Counted from the first letter of the stretch, positions 52,801 to 62,397 are shown. The stretch: 64,000 nucleotides of DNA from Deltaproteobacteria bacterium (GCA_016214955.1 JACRMN010000019.1:62001-126000), one strand, 5' to 3'. Translations and numbers: made by a program. The notes: generated from the sequence alone by a model not told the origin.

Positions 52801-53682
52801 CTCTCCGCCGGGGTGGGCGGCTCGGTGGACGTCACGGTCTCCGGCGCGGGCATCCTGGCCGGAGCGGTGGCCCGCTACTCCGGGGCCGGGCTGGCCGGCG
52901 ACGCGCAGCTCACCGAGGTGACCGCGACGTCGGGCAAGTTCACCCTGGGCCTTTCGCTCGCCAGCGAGGGGACGGTCGAGGTCCGGGTGGTGAACCCGGG
53001 CGGCCTGGTCTCCAACGCCCTGGTGCTGCTGGTCACCAACGCGCCGGTCCCCACCGGCCTCTCCCGCACCTCCATCCCGCAGGACGCCGGCCCGGTGGAC
53101 GTGACGGTGGTGGGCCAGAGCTTCGTCGCGGGCATGGTGGCCAGCCTGGTCTCCACCGGCGGCGCGGTGCACGCGCTCCCCACCGCCGTGGTCGACGGCA
53201 CCCACGCCACCGCCACCGTCGCCAGCCCCTCCACGCTGGCGGTCGGCGTCTACGACCTCACCCTGACCGCGCCGGGCGGCACCCCCTCGCAGGCGGTGAA
53301 GCTGGCCATCGTCGAGGGACTCCCGACCCTGACCTGCATCACCCCCGCCTGCGTGGTGGCCGGGCAGCAGTCGGTGGGCGAGGCCTGGGGCGCCTGGCTC
53401 TACCCGTCGTCGGCGGTCTACGCCCGGCCCACGGCGGCGGCCTCCTGCGCCACCATCCCGCCCCCGGCCGGCTGCAACCAGCTCGAGACCCGGTGCCCCG
53501 GCGGCGCCACGCAGGCCAACGGCCAGTGCCAGGGCGGCCACCTCACCGTGGTCATCCCGGCCGTGCCCGCCAGCGCCACCTACCTGGTGGAGGTGGTGAA
53601 CCCCGGGGCGCCGCCGCAGGCCTCGGCGAGCATGACCTTCACGGTGGCCACCAGCTGCGGCACCGCGCCGGCCTGCCCGTAG
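49804..53682 (+). CDS. Very large Cys-rich surface protein, apparent fusion of a MYXO-CTERM protein and a lipoprotein
   Basis: A 1292-residue open frame from the ATG at 49804. Part one (1-925) has a signal peptide, a long domain, two MopE-type motifs (CGNGIDDNCDGVVDEGC and CNGKDDDCNGLVDDG, about 595-665), then eight or so CPAGxxCxxGxC repeats. It ends in GGCGCGSAGGAELLGGLLGI and FWPRLRRRPRR (about 900-922), a MYXO-CTERM-like sorting signal. The frame goes straight on into PLVAVALLAALGLGACGKS, a lipoprotein signal (Cys953), and a second protein with three IPT/TIG-like beta domains. There is no stop between them. It is probably attached to the envelope. Nothing is known of its partner. Confidence 0.75.
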   Translation: MARTSTARFLVAPLAVAMLAAPCGTSGPQSRDFASGAVVIPMDNCYQRRDSSTSNQATACNTTGDEGIFRAYGLVYFLLKKGIPVYWAIDGATPKATVTALDLDVPAPTDGSVAVRKLNWTTRQFDTFGTGTGASAAFPANTGIRYLGGPFVIDAADKPALLALLQTVANGGDAEIARVSNLASVDLHEVNVAFHANQVRPLSGTPPRLAILAINPKPYRKTSFDVMYKYAKAAGFDWSCTPASGDCAGGLGPSCNAAVVQAYLADTLCTTAVTPNCADTTNECAEGCNPNWTGNITTAQFNPPGTPGLIYDVLCDDDFGNASVTYPGTQLALGGYKLLWAPHWDTGGVDARATSGAGATLGQRLKNIASFVRSGGNLFAECAAIGALEGGRINSTGSNGTLLVGVPETQFQATNGLSSNGSCINNNQSTVQPFLLPAQPSLQIGDLAFPASGSSVNGAITGYYPDRTTASSPASAYRPGVQRLITATASAPLLDIASSIQVTTADNVAVGTVVYMGGHDYSPAVSGSGGQTAGTRIVLNTLFNLGFGCADPDTTCSTGYPSNSACGAGRLKCNPNAASGLVCVPTYQPGDLPEVCGNGIDDNCDGVVDEGCAPVSCTEGATRQCPPDPLPASVCAAGTQTCTAGAWGECTGLRIKSPEACNGKDDDCNGLVDDGTLCPTGVCSNGVCLPAACDLESRCPAGFNCVAGTPTNTCQPVDCGGTGICPAGQVCRGGVCNDPCAGVTCGAGATCSGGACFGGACYTVGCPTLGDVCRLGVCTPDPCAGSACPDGTFCRDGDCVRACAFVTCPAGQSCDRDGFCAPDCAATCPAGQVCQQGSCVTDACAGKGCGLGQACQNGTCVDQPCAHVTCPGGTACQDGQCLSTGSGSSSTVAKEIKEKGGCGCGSAGGAELLGGLLGIAFWPRLRRRPRRALRSGGPLVAVALLAALGLGACGKSTRTEVCPSGSTECGSLCCAAGFVCSAGSCVKPTDNPHLVSLTPLSAGVGGSVDVTVSGAGILAGAVARYSGAGLAGDAQLTEVTATSGKFTLGLSLASEGTVEVRVVNPGGLVSNALVLLVTNAPVPTGLSRTSIPQDAGPVDVTVVGQSFVAGMVASLVSTGGAVHALPTAVVDGTHATATVASPSTLAVGVYDLTLTAPGGTPSQAVKLAIVEGLPTLTCITPACVVAGQQSVGEAWGAWLYPSSAVYARPTAAASCATIPPPAGCNQLETRCPGGATQANGQCQGGHLTVVIPAVPASATYLVEVVNPGAPPQASASMTFTVATSCGTAPACP

Positions 53683-53685
53683 CCC

Positions 53686-54441
53686 TTGCCGGTGCCGGGC
53701 ACGCGCGGGCCGCTCGGACCGGTGCTCTGGACGTGGGCCCAGGCGATCCTGATCATCGCCGGCGCCGCGCTGCTGGCCCGCGTCGAGCCCACCGGCCTGC
53801 TGCAGGGCAACCTGGCCGGCGTCGGGGCGCTGGTGTTCCTGTGGCTCCCCGACCGGCGGCTGCGGGCCCGCGGCGAGGAGTGGGAGGCCTACGGGCTCCC
53901 CTGGTGGGGCGCCGGCGACCGGCGCACATGGGCCGCCTGGGGCCGGGGCGCGCTCTGGGCCGCCGGGGCCGCGCTCCTCCTCTTCCCGCTCTTCGCGCTC
54001 GCTTTCCAGGCCTTCGCCTCGGCGCTGCCCGGCCTGCCGGAGGGGCTGCGCGCGCTGCTCGCCCCCTACGCCGGCGCGCCGCGGCTGCGGCCGCGCCTGC
54101 CCGAGGGCTTGGCCCTCCAGGCCCTGCTCCAGCTCCTGGTGGTGGCACTGCCGGAGGAGGCCTTCTACCGGGGCTACCTGCAGGGGACCCTGCGGCGCGT
54201 GTTGCCGGGCCGCCCGGTGCGCGTCCTCGGCGCCGATCTCGGCCCCGGCTTCCTCCTCACCCAGGTGCTCTTCGCCGCCGGCCACCTGGCCACCTTCCAG
54301 CCGTTCCGCCTCGGCACCTTCTTCCCCGGCCTGGTCTTCGGCTGGCTCCGGGAGCGCACCGGCGGCCTGGCCGCGCCCATCCTCTTCCACGCCCTCTCCA
54401 ACCTGCTCCTCAAGGTGCTGGAGGCCAGCTTCTACGGGTGA
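53686..54441 (+). CDS. CPBP intramembrane glutamic protease (myxosortase candidate)
   Basis: About 250 residues with six or so hydrophobic segments. The CPBP/Abi motifs are EEAFYRGYLQ (about 165-174, the catalytic Glu pair and Arg), FAAGHL (about 200-205) and HALSNLLLK (about 234-242). Myxosortases, which cleave MYXO-CTERM tails, belong to this superfamily. The TTG at 53686 or a GTG at 53692 starts it 4 bp after the large surface protein with such a tail, so it is in the same transcript. Most CPBP proteases have other roles, so the assignment is a proposal. It overlaps the convergent kinase gene by 10 bp. Confidence 0.8.
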   Translation: MPVPGTRGPLGPVLWTWAQAILIIAGAALLARVEPTGLLQGNLAGVGALVFLWLPDRRLRARGEEWEAYGLPWWGAGDRRTWAAWGRGALWAAGAALLLFPLFALAFQAFASALPGLPEGLRALLAPYAGAPRLRPRLPEGLALQALLQLLVVALPEEAFYRGYLQGTLRRVLPGRPVRVLGADLGPGFLLTQVLFAAGHLATFQPFRLGTFFPGLVFGWLRERTGGLAAPILFHALSNLLLKVLEASFYG

Positions 54442-57203
54442 CCGGCGGTGGCGAGGGCGGGGCGCGAGGCGCCGTCCAGGGCCTCCCGCACCTTGCTCGC
54501 CAGCGCATCGAGCGACAGCGGCTTCTGGATGAAGTGAACGCCCTCGTCCACCGCGCCCCGGTGGACGATCACGTTGGCGGCGTACCCCGACATGAAGAGG
54601 ACCCGGAGCGCGGGCCGGTGCTCGCCGAGGCGCGCCGCGATCTCCTTCCCGTTCATCCCCGGGAGGACCACGTCGGTGAGGAGCAGGTCGATGGGCCCGG
54701 GGTGGGCCCCGGCGACCTCGAGACATCCCTCCCCGTCGGACGCCGCCAGCACCCGGTACCCGAGCCTGCGGAGCATGTCGCACGCCACCCCGCGGACGAG
54801 GTCGCTGTCCTCCACGACCAGGATCGTCTCGCGCCCGCCGCGCGCGGGAGGAGCCGCTCCGGGGCCTCGCCCCGCGGGCGGGGGCGCCGCGGCCTCGGGT
54901 GCCACCGGCAGGTAGACCCTGAAGGTCGCGCCCTGCCCCGGCTCCGAGTACACCGTGATGGTCCCGCCGTGCTGCCTGACGATCCCGTAGACCGTGGACA
55001 GCCCCAGGCCGGTGCCCTTGCCCAACTCCTTGGTGGTGAAGAAGGGCTCGAAGAGCTTGCGCTGCACCTCCGGGGTCATGCCGGTGCCCGTGTCGCTCAC
55101 CTCGAGCAGGGCGTGGCGCCCGGGCCGCAGGTCGGGGCGCTCGGCAGCCTGCTGCTCGTCGACGGTCGCGTTCCGCGCCGCGATGTGGAGCAGGCCGCCC
55201 CGGGGCATCGCGTCCCGGGCGTTGATCGCCAGGTTCAGGAGCACCTGCTCCATCTGTCCGAAGTCGGCGCGGACCGCCTCGAGGTCGGGGGCCACCTCGA
55301 CCTCGATGGTGATGGTCTCGCCGAGGGTGCGGCGCAGCATGCTCTCGGAGCTCCGCACCACGTCGCCCAGGCTCAGGACCTTCAGCTCCAGCATCTGCTT
55401 GCGGCTGAAGGCGAGGAGCTGCCGGGTCAGGTGGCTGGCGCGCTGGGCAGCGGCCTGGATCTCGCGCAGCCCCTCGCCGCGCGGGTCGCCGGGTGGGAGC
55501 CCGTCGAGGAGGAGGCCGGTGTAGCCGAGGATGGGGGTGAGGAGGTTGTTGAAGTCGTGGGCCACCCCCCCGGCGAGCAGGCCCACGCTCTCCATCTTCT
55601 GCGACTGGAGCAGCTGCTGCTCCACCTTCTTCTGGCCGGTGATGTCGCGGGCGATCCCGATGAAGCCGATGAGCGACCCACCGGGGCCGTGCATCCCCGC
55701 GACGGTCAGCGACACGGTGAGCCGCTGCCCGTCCTTGCGCAGGTAGGTCCACTCCCGCGTCTCGGTCCCGCCGCGGCGCGCCGCCGCGACGAAGACCTCG
55801 AAGCCGGGGGCGACCCCCAGCTCGGCGGCGCGGGCGGCCACCTCGGCGGGGTCGTGGAACAGCTCCGCCACGCTCCTTCCCATGACCTCGTGGTCCCGGT
55901 AGCCGAGCATGAGCTGCGATCCCTCGCCGAAGACCACCACCCGGCCCTCGAGGTCGGTGCCGATGACCGAGTAGTCGGTGGCGGCGCTGAGGATGGCGCG
56001 GAAGCGCTCGTTGGCGTCGCGCAGCCCCTCCTCGGCCCGCCGGCGCCGCCGGACCGCGAAGACCAGGTTGGTCACCACCAGGAGCAGCGCCGCCAGCGAG
56101 AAGGCGGCCGTCCAGGCCGCCTCGCGCGGGATCTTGTAGGTGCGCTCCGGCGAGAAGAGGACGACGGCCCCCGGCGGCAGCCGCGACGCCGGGATCTGGA
56201 ACCGGGCCAGCTGCCGGTGGTCGAAGAGGTAGACGTTGCCCACGCCGCGGTGGACCGGGATGTCCTCGGGCCGCTCCCCCCGCAGGATGCGGACCGCGAT
56301 CTCTGCCGCCAGCCGGCCCTGCTCCACCCCGCTGGTCACGCTGCCCCCGACGGCGCCTCGCCCCACCATGAAGTCCCAGGCCGTGAAGACCGGGGCGGCG
56401 ATCGCCTCCGAGACGAGCTCGACGGCGCGCTGGCTGTTGACCCCCTTGCCGTCCCGGGTGCGCATGTTGGCCATGACCACGACTGCCGAGTCGGGTGGGA
56501 GTCTGCGGAGGGCCTCGATGGCAGCGTCGATGTCGGGGTACTCCGGGAAGTCGACCGCCACGTCCTTGCGGAAGGCCGGCAGGATCTGGCGCACCATCGC
56601 CCGGTTCCCCCGGAAGGAAGGGTCCTCGGCCATGCCGGGGATCACGATGCGCTTCGTGCTCGGGAAGAGGCGCAGGCCCACCTCGAAGGTGCCGAGGAAG
56701 TCGTTGTCCTCGGCGGCGCCGGTGATCCCGCGCTCGTCCCGGAGCAGCGCCTCCGTGTAGCCGTTCAGGCCCATGAACACGATGGGGACTCCGGGGAAGA
56801 GCTCCTGCCGGTGGGCGCTGGCGAAGTCGAGGGCGGCGTTGTCGGAGGTGAGGACCAGGCGAAAGCGAGCCTCGGCGAGCTTGGCCCTGTAGAGCTTCAG
56901 CAGGGTCGCCGAGCGGAGCAGGCCGGGGCTGTGCGCCGAGTCCAGGTACTCGATGCGCAGGGCGTAGTCGCGAGCCAGCGGGGAGAAGACCGAGTCGATG
57001 CCCTCCTGCTGCGAGCGCGTCCAGTCGTAGTCGGGGCTGTAGGAGTGCAGCACCAGGACCTCGGGCCGCGTCTGGACGAGAGGCGCGCTGGCCACCACCC
57101 GAACGGCCAGGGAAGAGGCGAGGAGGGCGGCGGCGACGAGGAGCGCGGGCGCCGTAGGGCGCCGTGCGGAGTCGCCGGGTGGAGGGCCAGCTGGGGCCAG
57201 CAC
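54432..57203 (-). CDS. Hybrid histidine kinase with periplasmic ABC-substrate-binding-like sensor
   Basis: A 923-residue membrane kinase. After a signal anchor, residues about 45-335 resemble the ABC-transporter substrate-binding family (PF04392-like): VLVLHSYSPDYDWTRSQQEG, FRLVLTSDNAALDFASAHRQ and GVPIVFMGLNGY. A membrane helix (about 365-385) is followed by PAS (about 395-515), HisKA with GGVAHDFNNLLTPI, HATPase with VSDTGTGMTPEVQRKLFEPF, and a receiver (about 790-915) with LLLTDVVLPGMNG. The sensor probably binds a small solute such as an amino acid or aromatic. The start at 57203 gives a short basic head before the helix. No partner gene lies nearby. Confidence 0.87.
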   Translation of the reverse strand: MLAPAGPPPGDSARRPTAPALLVAAALLASSLAVRVVASAPLVQTRPEVLVLHSYSPDYDWTRSQQEGIDSVFSPLARDYALRIEYLDSAHSPGLLRSATLLKLYRAKLAEARFRLVLTSDNAALDFASAHRQELFPGVPIVFMGLNGYTEALLRDERGITGAAEDNDFLGTFEVGLRLFPSTKRIVIPGMAEDPSFRGNRAMVRQILPAFRKDVAVDFPEYPDIDAAIEALRRLPPDSAVVVMANMRTRDGKGVNSQRAVELVSEAIAAPVFTAWDFMVGRGAVGGSVTSGVEQGRLAAEIAVRILRGERPEDIPVHRGVGNVYLFDHRQLARFQIPASRLPPGAVVLFSPERTYKIPREAAWTAAFSLAALLLVVTNLVFAVRRRRRAEEGLRDANERFRAILSAATDYSVIGTDLEGRVVVFGEGSQLMLGYRDHEVMGRSVAELFHDPAEVAARAAELGVAPGFEVFVAAARRGGTETREWTYLRKDGQRLTVSLTVAGMHGPGGSLIGFIGIARDITGQKKVEQQLLQSQKMESVGLLAGGVAHDFNNLLTPILGYTGLLLDGLPPGDPRGEGLREIQAAAQRASHLTRQLLAFSRKQMLELKVLSLGDVVRSSESMLRRTLGETITIEVEVAPDLEAVRADFGQMEQVLLNLAINARDAMPRGGLLHIAARNATVDEQQAAERPDLRPGRHALLEVSDTGTGMTPEVQRKLFEPFFTTKELGKGTGLGLSTVYGIVRQHGGTITVYSEPGQGATFRVYLPVAPEAAAPPPAGRGPGAAPPARGGRETILVVEDSDLVRGVACDMLRRLGYRVLAASDGEGCLEVAGAHPGPIDLLLTDVVLPGMNGKEIAARLGEHRPALRVLFMSGYAANVIVHRGAVDEGVHFIQKPLSLDALASKVREALDGASRPALATAGHP

Positions 57204-57392
57204 AGGGACCTCCGTGCGTCGGGCCGAGCCAGGCTCAGGCTACCGCAGCCGCGGCGATACGCCCAGACCACGCGGATCGGTCACGCGGTCGCAGTCGCGC
57301 GGTCGCAGGGCGGAGCACCTCCCGCCGACCCAGCCGCCCGAGCGCCCGCCACCGGTCGCGGCCGAGGCCGCGCCTGCGGTACAAGCTTCCCC

Positions 57393-58442
57393 ATGCCCCC
57401 CTCCATCCGCGAGATGCTCGAGGAGCAGGAGCGCCAGACGCTGCACCCGCGCGCGGCCCGCTCCGAGCAGAGCCGCGGCCGGGTCCGGCCCGAGCCCGAG
57501 GACGACATGCGGCCCGTCTTCCAGCGCGACAGGGACCGCATCCTCCACTGCAAGTCGTTCCGCCGCCTCAAGGGCAAGACCCAGGTCTTCCTGGCGCCCA
57601 AGGGGGACCACTACCGCACCCGGCTGACCCACACGCTGGAGGTGGCGCAGGTGGGCCGCTCCATCGCCCGGGCGCTGCGGCTCAACGAGATGCTGGTCGA
57701 GGCCATGGTGATGGGCCACGACCTCGGCCACACGCCCTTCGGGCACGCCGGCGAGCGGGTCCTGAACGAGATCGTCAAGGGAGGCTTCCACCACGTGCAG
57801 CAGTCGGTGCGGGTGGTCGAGGTGCTGGAGAAGGACGGCCGGGGGCTCAACCTCACCGCCGAGGTGGTCGACGGCATCCAGAAGCACTCCAAGGGCAAGG
57901 GCAACGTGCTCATGAAGGGCTCGGGCGCCAAGGCGCTCACCCTGGAGGCCGAGATCGTCCGGCTCGCCGACATCATCGCCTACGTGAACCACGACCTCGA
58001 CGACGCCGTCCGCGGCGGGCTGCTGAAGGAGGGCGAGGTGCCGAGGGAGATCCGCGGGGTGCTGGGCGAGCGCCACTCGGCCCGCCTGGCGACGCTGGTG
58101 GGCGACGTGATCCGAGCCTCGGACCTCGAGCGGGGCGGCCACATCGAGATGAGCGCCGAGGTGCACGAGGCGCTCCTGGCGCTCCGCGACTTCCTCTACG
58201 CCCGCGTCTACGAGAACCCGGTGGTCAACGACGAGTTCCTGAAGGCCCAGCGCATCCTGCGCGAGCTCTTCGAGTGGCTGCGGGCCGATCCGGAGCGGCT
58301 CAGGCAGCGCTTCCGGGTGCGCCCCCGGCCCGGCGAGAGTGTCGAGCGGGCGGTCACCGACTTCGTCTCGGGGATGACCGACCGCTTCGCGCTCGAGACC
58401 TGGGAGGAGATCGTGGTGCCGCGCCCCTGGGCGCTGGTGTAG
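57393..58442 (+). CDS. dgt: Deoxyguanosinetriphosphate triphosphohydrolase-like HD protein
   Basis: A 349-residue HD-domain enzyme: LHPRAARSEQSRGR, RDRDRILHCKSFRRLKGKTQ, THTLEVAQVGRSIARALRLN and MGHDLGHTPFGHAGERVLNE with the HD metal site, then NHDLDDAVRGG. It removes triphosphate from dGTP (or dNTPs) and limits nucleotide pools. The start ATG at 57393 leaves 189 bp to the divergent kinase gene. The protein is of the shorter dGTPase class (about 350-380 residues) typical of delta-proteobacteria. It ends opposite the convergent amidotransferase-like gene. Confidence 0.9.
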   Translation: MPPSIREMLEEQERQTLHPRAARSEQSRGRVRPEPEDDMRPVFQRDRDRILHCKSFRRLKGKTQVFLAPKGDHYRTRLTHTLEVAQVGRSIARALRLNEMLVEAMVMGHDLGHTPFGHAGERVLNEIVKGGFHHVQQSVRVVEVLEKDGRGLNLTAEVVDGIQKHSKGKGNVLMKGSGAKALTLEAEIVRLADIIAYVNHDLDDAVRGGLLKEGEVPREIRGVLGERHSARLATLVGDVIRASDLERGGHIEMSAEVHEALLALRDFLYARVYENPVVNDEFLKAQRILRELFEWLRADPERLRQRFRVRPRPGESVERAVTDFVSGMTDRFALETWEEIVVPRPWALV

Positions 58443-58485
58443 CGAGAGAGCCGGCAGGGTACCTGGGCCACGGGCCACGGACTCC

Positions 58486-58536
58486 AGGCTTCGGGAGGCC
58501 GGGTCCTGCGGTCCGGAAGCCCGGAGCCCGAAGCCT
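58486..58536. terminator. Long inverted repeat between convergent genes
   Basis: AGGCTTCGGG (58486-58495) and CCCGAAGCCT (58527-58536) form a perfect 10-bp stem; the intervening 31 bases can fold further (gggtcc/ggtccgg). It fills the 96 bp between the dgt stop and the amidotransferase-like stop and may terminate both. There is no T-run. Confidence 0.5.
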
Positions 58537-58538
58537 CG

Positions 58539-59387
58539 CTACCCGTGTGCCTGGATGGGCGAGATGGTCACCCGCAGGTCGCGCGACACCGCCGCCACGC
58601 TCCCCTCCGGCACCTCCAGGAAGCCGTTGGGAGCCAGCACCCGGCTGGCGAAGCAGACCGCCTTGACCAGCCGGTGGTTGCGGAGCCTTCCGTCCCCGTC
58701 CGGGCTGCCTGCCTGGAGCTCGTGCAGCTCGCAGGGCAGCACCCCCTCGAGGAGGGCGTACGAGAGGGGCCGGCCCCGCCGGGTCGCCACCAGCACCCGG
58801 CCGTTGGTCGCCACCAGGTTGAGCGAGGAGGGGCGCTGGGCCCCGGCCTCCCGGCTCCAGGCGTCGATCTGGCGGATGGTTCGCGCCAGGGCCGCGCCGG
58901 CCACGTCGGCCTCCAGGTCCAGGTCGTCGAGCCGGCCCTCGGCCCGCAGGTTCTGGAGGAACACCATGAAGACGTGCTCGGTGTCGGTGTCGCCCGAGAC
59001 GTTGCGGCGCAGGAACTCGGGGAGGGCGTCGAGCAGGCGCGGCTTCAGCTGCTCGAAGGCCTCGACCGTGCCGTCGTGGGCGAAGAGCCAGCGTCGGAAC
59101 CGGTAGGGCTGGGTGTTCTCGTCCTTGTGGTTGCCGATGGTGGCGTAGCGGGCATGGGCCACCAGGACCTCGGTGGCCACCTCGCCGACGAGCTGGGCCA
59201 CCGTCAGCGGGGCCTGGGCCCCGGTGGGGCGCTTCCCCAGCAGCACGTCCCCGGTGGTGAAGTACCCGAAGCCGTAGGCGTCGGGCAGCCGGTCGGGCGC
59301 CACCAGGGAGACGTGCGCCCCCAGGCGGGCCAGCTGGCATCGCATCAGGCTGGGGTCGTTCTGGAGAATCGCGACCAGTGCGCCCAT
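58539..59387 (-). CDS. Class II glutamine-amidotransferase-like protein lacking the N-terminal Cys
   Basis: A 282-residue protein of the YafJ-type GATase II fold: YGFGYFTTGDVLLGKRPTG, VLVAHARYATIGNHKDENTQ with the conserved RxxT/N-type loop, PYRFRRWLFAHDGTVEAFEQ and NVSGDTDTEHVFMVFL. In active enzymes Cys2 is the nucleophile (usually MCRL-); here the protein starts MGALVAILQNDPSLMRCQLA, so Gly replaces it. A different start with Cys in position 2 is not available. It may have lost glutaminase activity or use a different chemistry. It is divergent from the Hsp70 gene, with 214 bp between them. Confidence 0.8.
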   Translation of the reverse strand: MGALVAILQNDPSLMRCQLARLGAHVSLVAPDRLPDAYGFGYFTTGDVLLGKRPTGAQAPLTVAQLVGEVATEVLVAHARYATIGNHKDENTQPYRFRRWLFAHDGTVEAFEQLKPRLLDALPEFLRRNVSGDTDTEHVFMVFLQNLRAEGRLDDLDLEADVAGAALARTIRQIDAWSREAGAQRPSSLNLVATNGRVLVATRRGRPLSYALLEGVLPCELHELQAGSPDGDGRLRNHRLVKAVCFASRVLAPNGFLEVPEGSVAAVSRDLRVTISPIQAHG

Positions 59388-59458
59388 GCCGCTTTCCCTC
59401 GTCTCCCTGACCGATCCATACCGGCGTCCGGATCCTCTCCGCGGCGCCTTCCGTCATC

Positions 59459-59464
59459 TATAAT
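59459..59464 (+). promoter_or_regulatory. Possible -10 element for the Hsp70 gene
   Basis: A perfect TATAAT lies 138 bp before the Hsp70 ATG, but the -35 region at the right spacing is poor, so this would be a weak or activated promoter. The remainder of the 214 bp gap (59388-59601) shows nothing else I can name. Confidence 0.3.
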
Positions 59465-59601
59465 CGCACGGCGGCGCCAAACCATCCCGTGGCCTCGGGG
59501 AGGGGACGGACGGGAGGGCCGCGACATTCTGATTCCCACCTGGGCCCACCCGCCCGACAAGGGGGTGGCGCACCCAACTGGGCGCAACGGCAAGGGATCC
59601 C

Positions 59602-61203
<1,602 letters not shown>

Positions 61204-61220
61204 GAGGCGGGAAGCGGGCC

Positions 61221-61775
61221 ATGGACCTCGAGTTCCTCATGGCGGTGGAGGCGCGATCGGCGGCGATCGACGCCCAGGACTACTTCGAGGTCCTGGGGTT
61301 GCCCCGGGAGGCGCAGCCCGCCGACATCAAGGCCGCCTACTACCGGGAGTCGCGGGCCTTCCACCCGGACCGCTTCGCCGCCGCGCCCAGCGCCGAGCTG
61401 CGGGCCCAGATCGGCCGCATCTACAGGCGCATCAACGAGGCCTACACGGTGCTGCGGGACGACGCCAGGCGGCGCCGCTACCTGGCCGACGTCACCGGCC
61501 CCGAGCGCGACAAGAAGCTGCGCTTCACCGAGGCGGAGGAGAGCCAGGTGAAGGCGGAGCAGAAGCAGAAGCTGGAGGAGGTCTTCGGCCAGACCCCCAA
61601 CGGCCGGAAGTTCTACGCTGCCGCCCTGAAGGAGGTGGAGGGGCAGCGCTGGGACACCGCCGAGCGGGCCATCAAGTCCGCGCTGATGTACGAGCCCGGC
61701 AACGCCCGCTTCAAGGAGCTCCTGGCCCAGATCGAGAAGTCGAAGCCCAAGCACGACCCCTTCAAGATCCGGTGA
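61221..61775 (+). CDS. J-domain co-chaperone
   Basis: A 184-residue protein. The J-domain (about 20-90) reads DYFEVLGLPREAQPADIKAA, YYRESRAFHPDRFAAAPSAE with the HPD motif, and YRRINEAYTVLRDDARRRRY. The C-terminal part (about 95-184) is helical and TPR-like: KFYAAALKEVEGQRWDTAER, AIKSALMYEPGNARFKELLA. It has none of DnaJ's zinc or Gly/Phe regions. It would activate the lidless Hsp70 encoded 17 bp upstream. This kind of small J-protein paired with a short Hsp70 occurs in myxobacteria. GGGAAGCGGGCC precedes the ATG. Confidence 0.9.
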   Translation: MDLEFLMAVEARSAAIDAQDYFEVLGLPREAQPADIKAAYYRESRAFHPDRFAAAPSAELRAQIGRIYRRINEAYTVLRDDARRRRYLADVTGPERDKKLRFTEAEESQVKAEQKQKLEEVFGQTPNGRKFYAAALKEVEGQRWDTAERAIKSALMYEPGNARFKELLAQIEKSKPKHDPFKIR

Positions 61776-61779
61776 GGGC

Positions 61780-62397
61780 GTGAGCCTCGATCTCCTGGCC
61801 CTGGTGCTGGTGGCGGCGGGGGCCCTCGTCGGCGCCCTGGCGGGCGCCCTGCGGCAGGTGATCCGGCTCGTGGCCCTGGCGCTGGCCGCCTTCCTGGCGC
61901 CCCGCCTGGCCCCGCGCCTCGCCGGGGGCCTCGGGCGGCTCCTGCCGGAGCGCGCCGCTGCCGGGGCGGTGGCGGTGGCCCTGGCCTTCGCCGCGCTCTA
62001 CCTGGCCATCTGGCTGGCCAGCCGGGTGCTGCTCCGGCTCCTCTCCTCCGGCGAGCAGAAGGGGGGTGCCGACCGCGGCTTCGGCGCGGTGCTGGGCGGG
62101 CTGCAGGCGGCGCTGGCCGCCTGGATGGCGGTCTCGCTCCTGGCGCTGTGGGGCCGCCCGGTGGGCCCGCCGTCCTTCCGGCTCGACCCGGGGGAGGGGC
62201 AGGTGGGCGCCCTGGTGAAGCGCTTCAACCTGGTGGACCTGGCGGCGCCGGAGGAGGCCCGCTCGCTGCGCGAGAAGCTGCCGCGGGTGCGGGAGGCGAT
62301 GGAGGCCGGCAAGGCGCTCCAGGAGTCGCCGGCGGCCCGGGAGGCGCTGCGAAAGCTCGAGGAGGCGGAGAAGGCGGCCGGGAAGGCCGGCCGCTAG
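61780..62397 (+). CDS. CvpA-family membrane protein
   Basis: A 205-residue protein with four hydrophobic segments in the first 120 residues (LDLLALVLVAAGALVGALAG, RLVALALAAFLAPRLAPRLA, AVAVALAFAALYLAIWLASR and GGLQAALAAWMAVSLLALWG), then a polar helical tail of about 75 residues. The pattern suits the CvpA / colicin V production family. The GTG start at 61780 is 4 bp after the J-protein stop, so it is co-transcribed with the chaperone pair. Its role is unknown in detail; CvpA proteins affect envelope homeostasis. It overlaps the convergent Rrf2 gene by 4 bp. Confidence 0.75.
   Translation: MSLDLLALVLVAAGALVGALAGALRQVIRLVALALAAFLAPRLAPRLAGGLGRLLPERAAAGAVAVALAFAALYLAIWLASRVLLRLLSSGEQKGGADRGFGAVLGGLQAALAAWMAVSLLALWGRPVGPPSFRLDPGEGQVGALVKRFNLVDLAAPEEARSLREKLPRVREAMEAGKALQESPAAREALRKLEEAEKAAGKAGR

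Noticed and set aside
45556..53682. A continuous plus-strand open frame of more than 2700 codons
   Set aside because: Only the last part (from 49804) reads like protein. The earlier part is Arg/Pro/Gly-rich and lies over the matrixin, kinase and Memo genes; very GC-rich DNA lacks stops in the shadow frames.
53686..54441. A CAAX-type prenyl protease linked to the isoprenoid gene idi
   Set aside because: CPBP proteases in bacteria do not act on prenylated proteins in general, and idi lies 31 kb away in a different unit.
49462..55752. A 2096-codon minus-strand open frame with long Val/Gly/Ala/His runs
   Set aside because: It is the shadow of the surface-protein, protease and kinase genes. Its composition (VAGAG, GGAD repeats) is that of antisense to codon-biased coding sequence.
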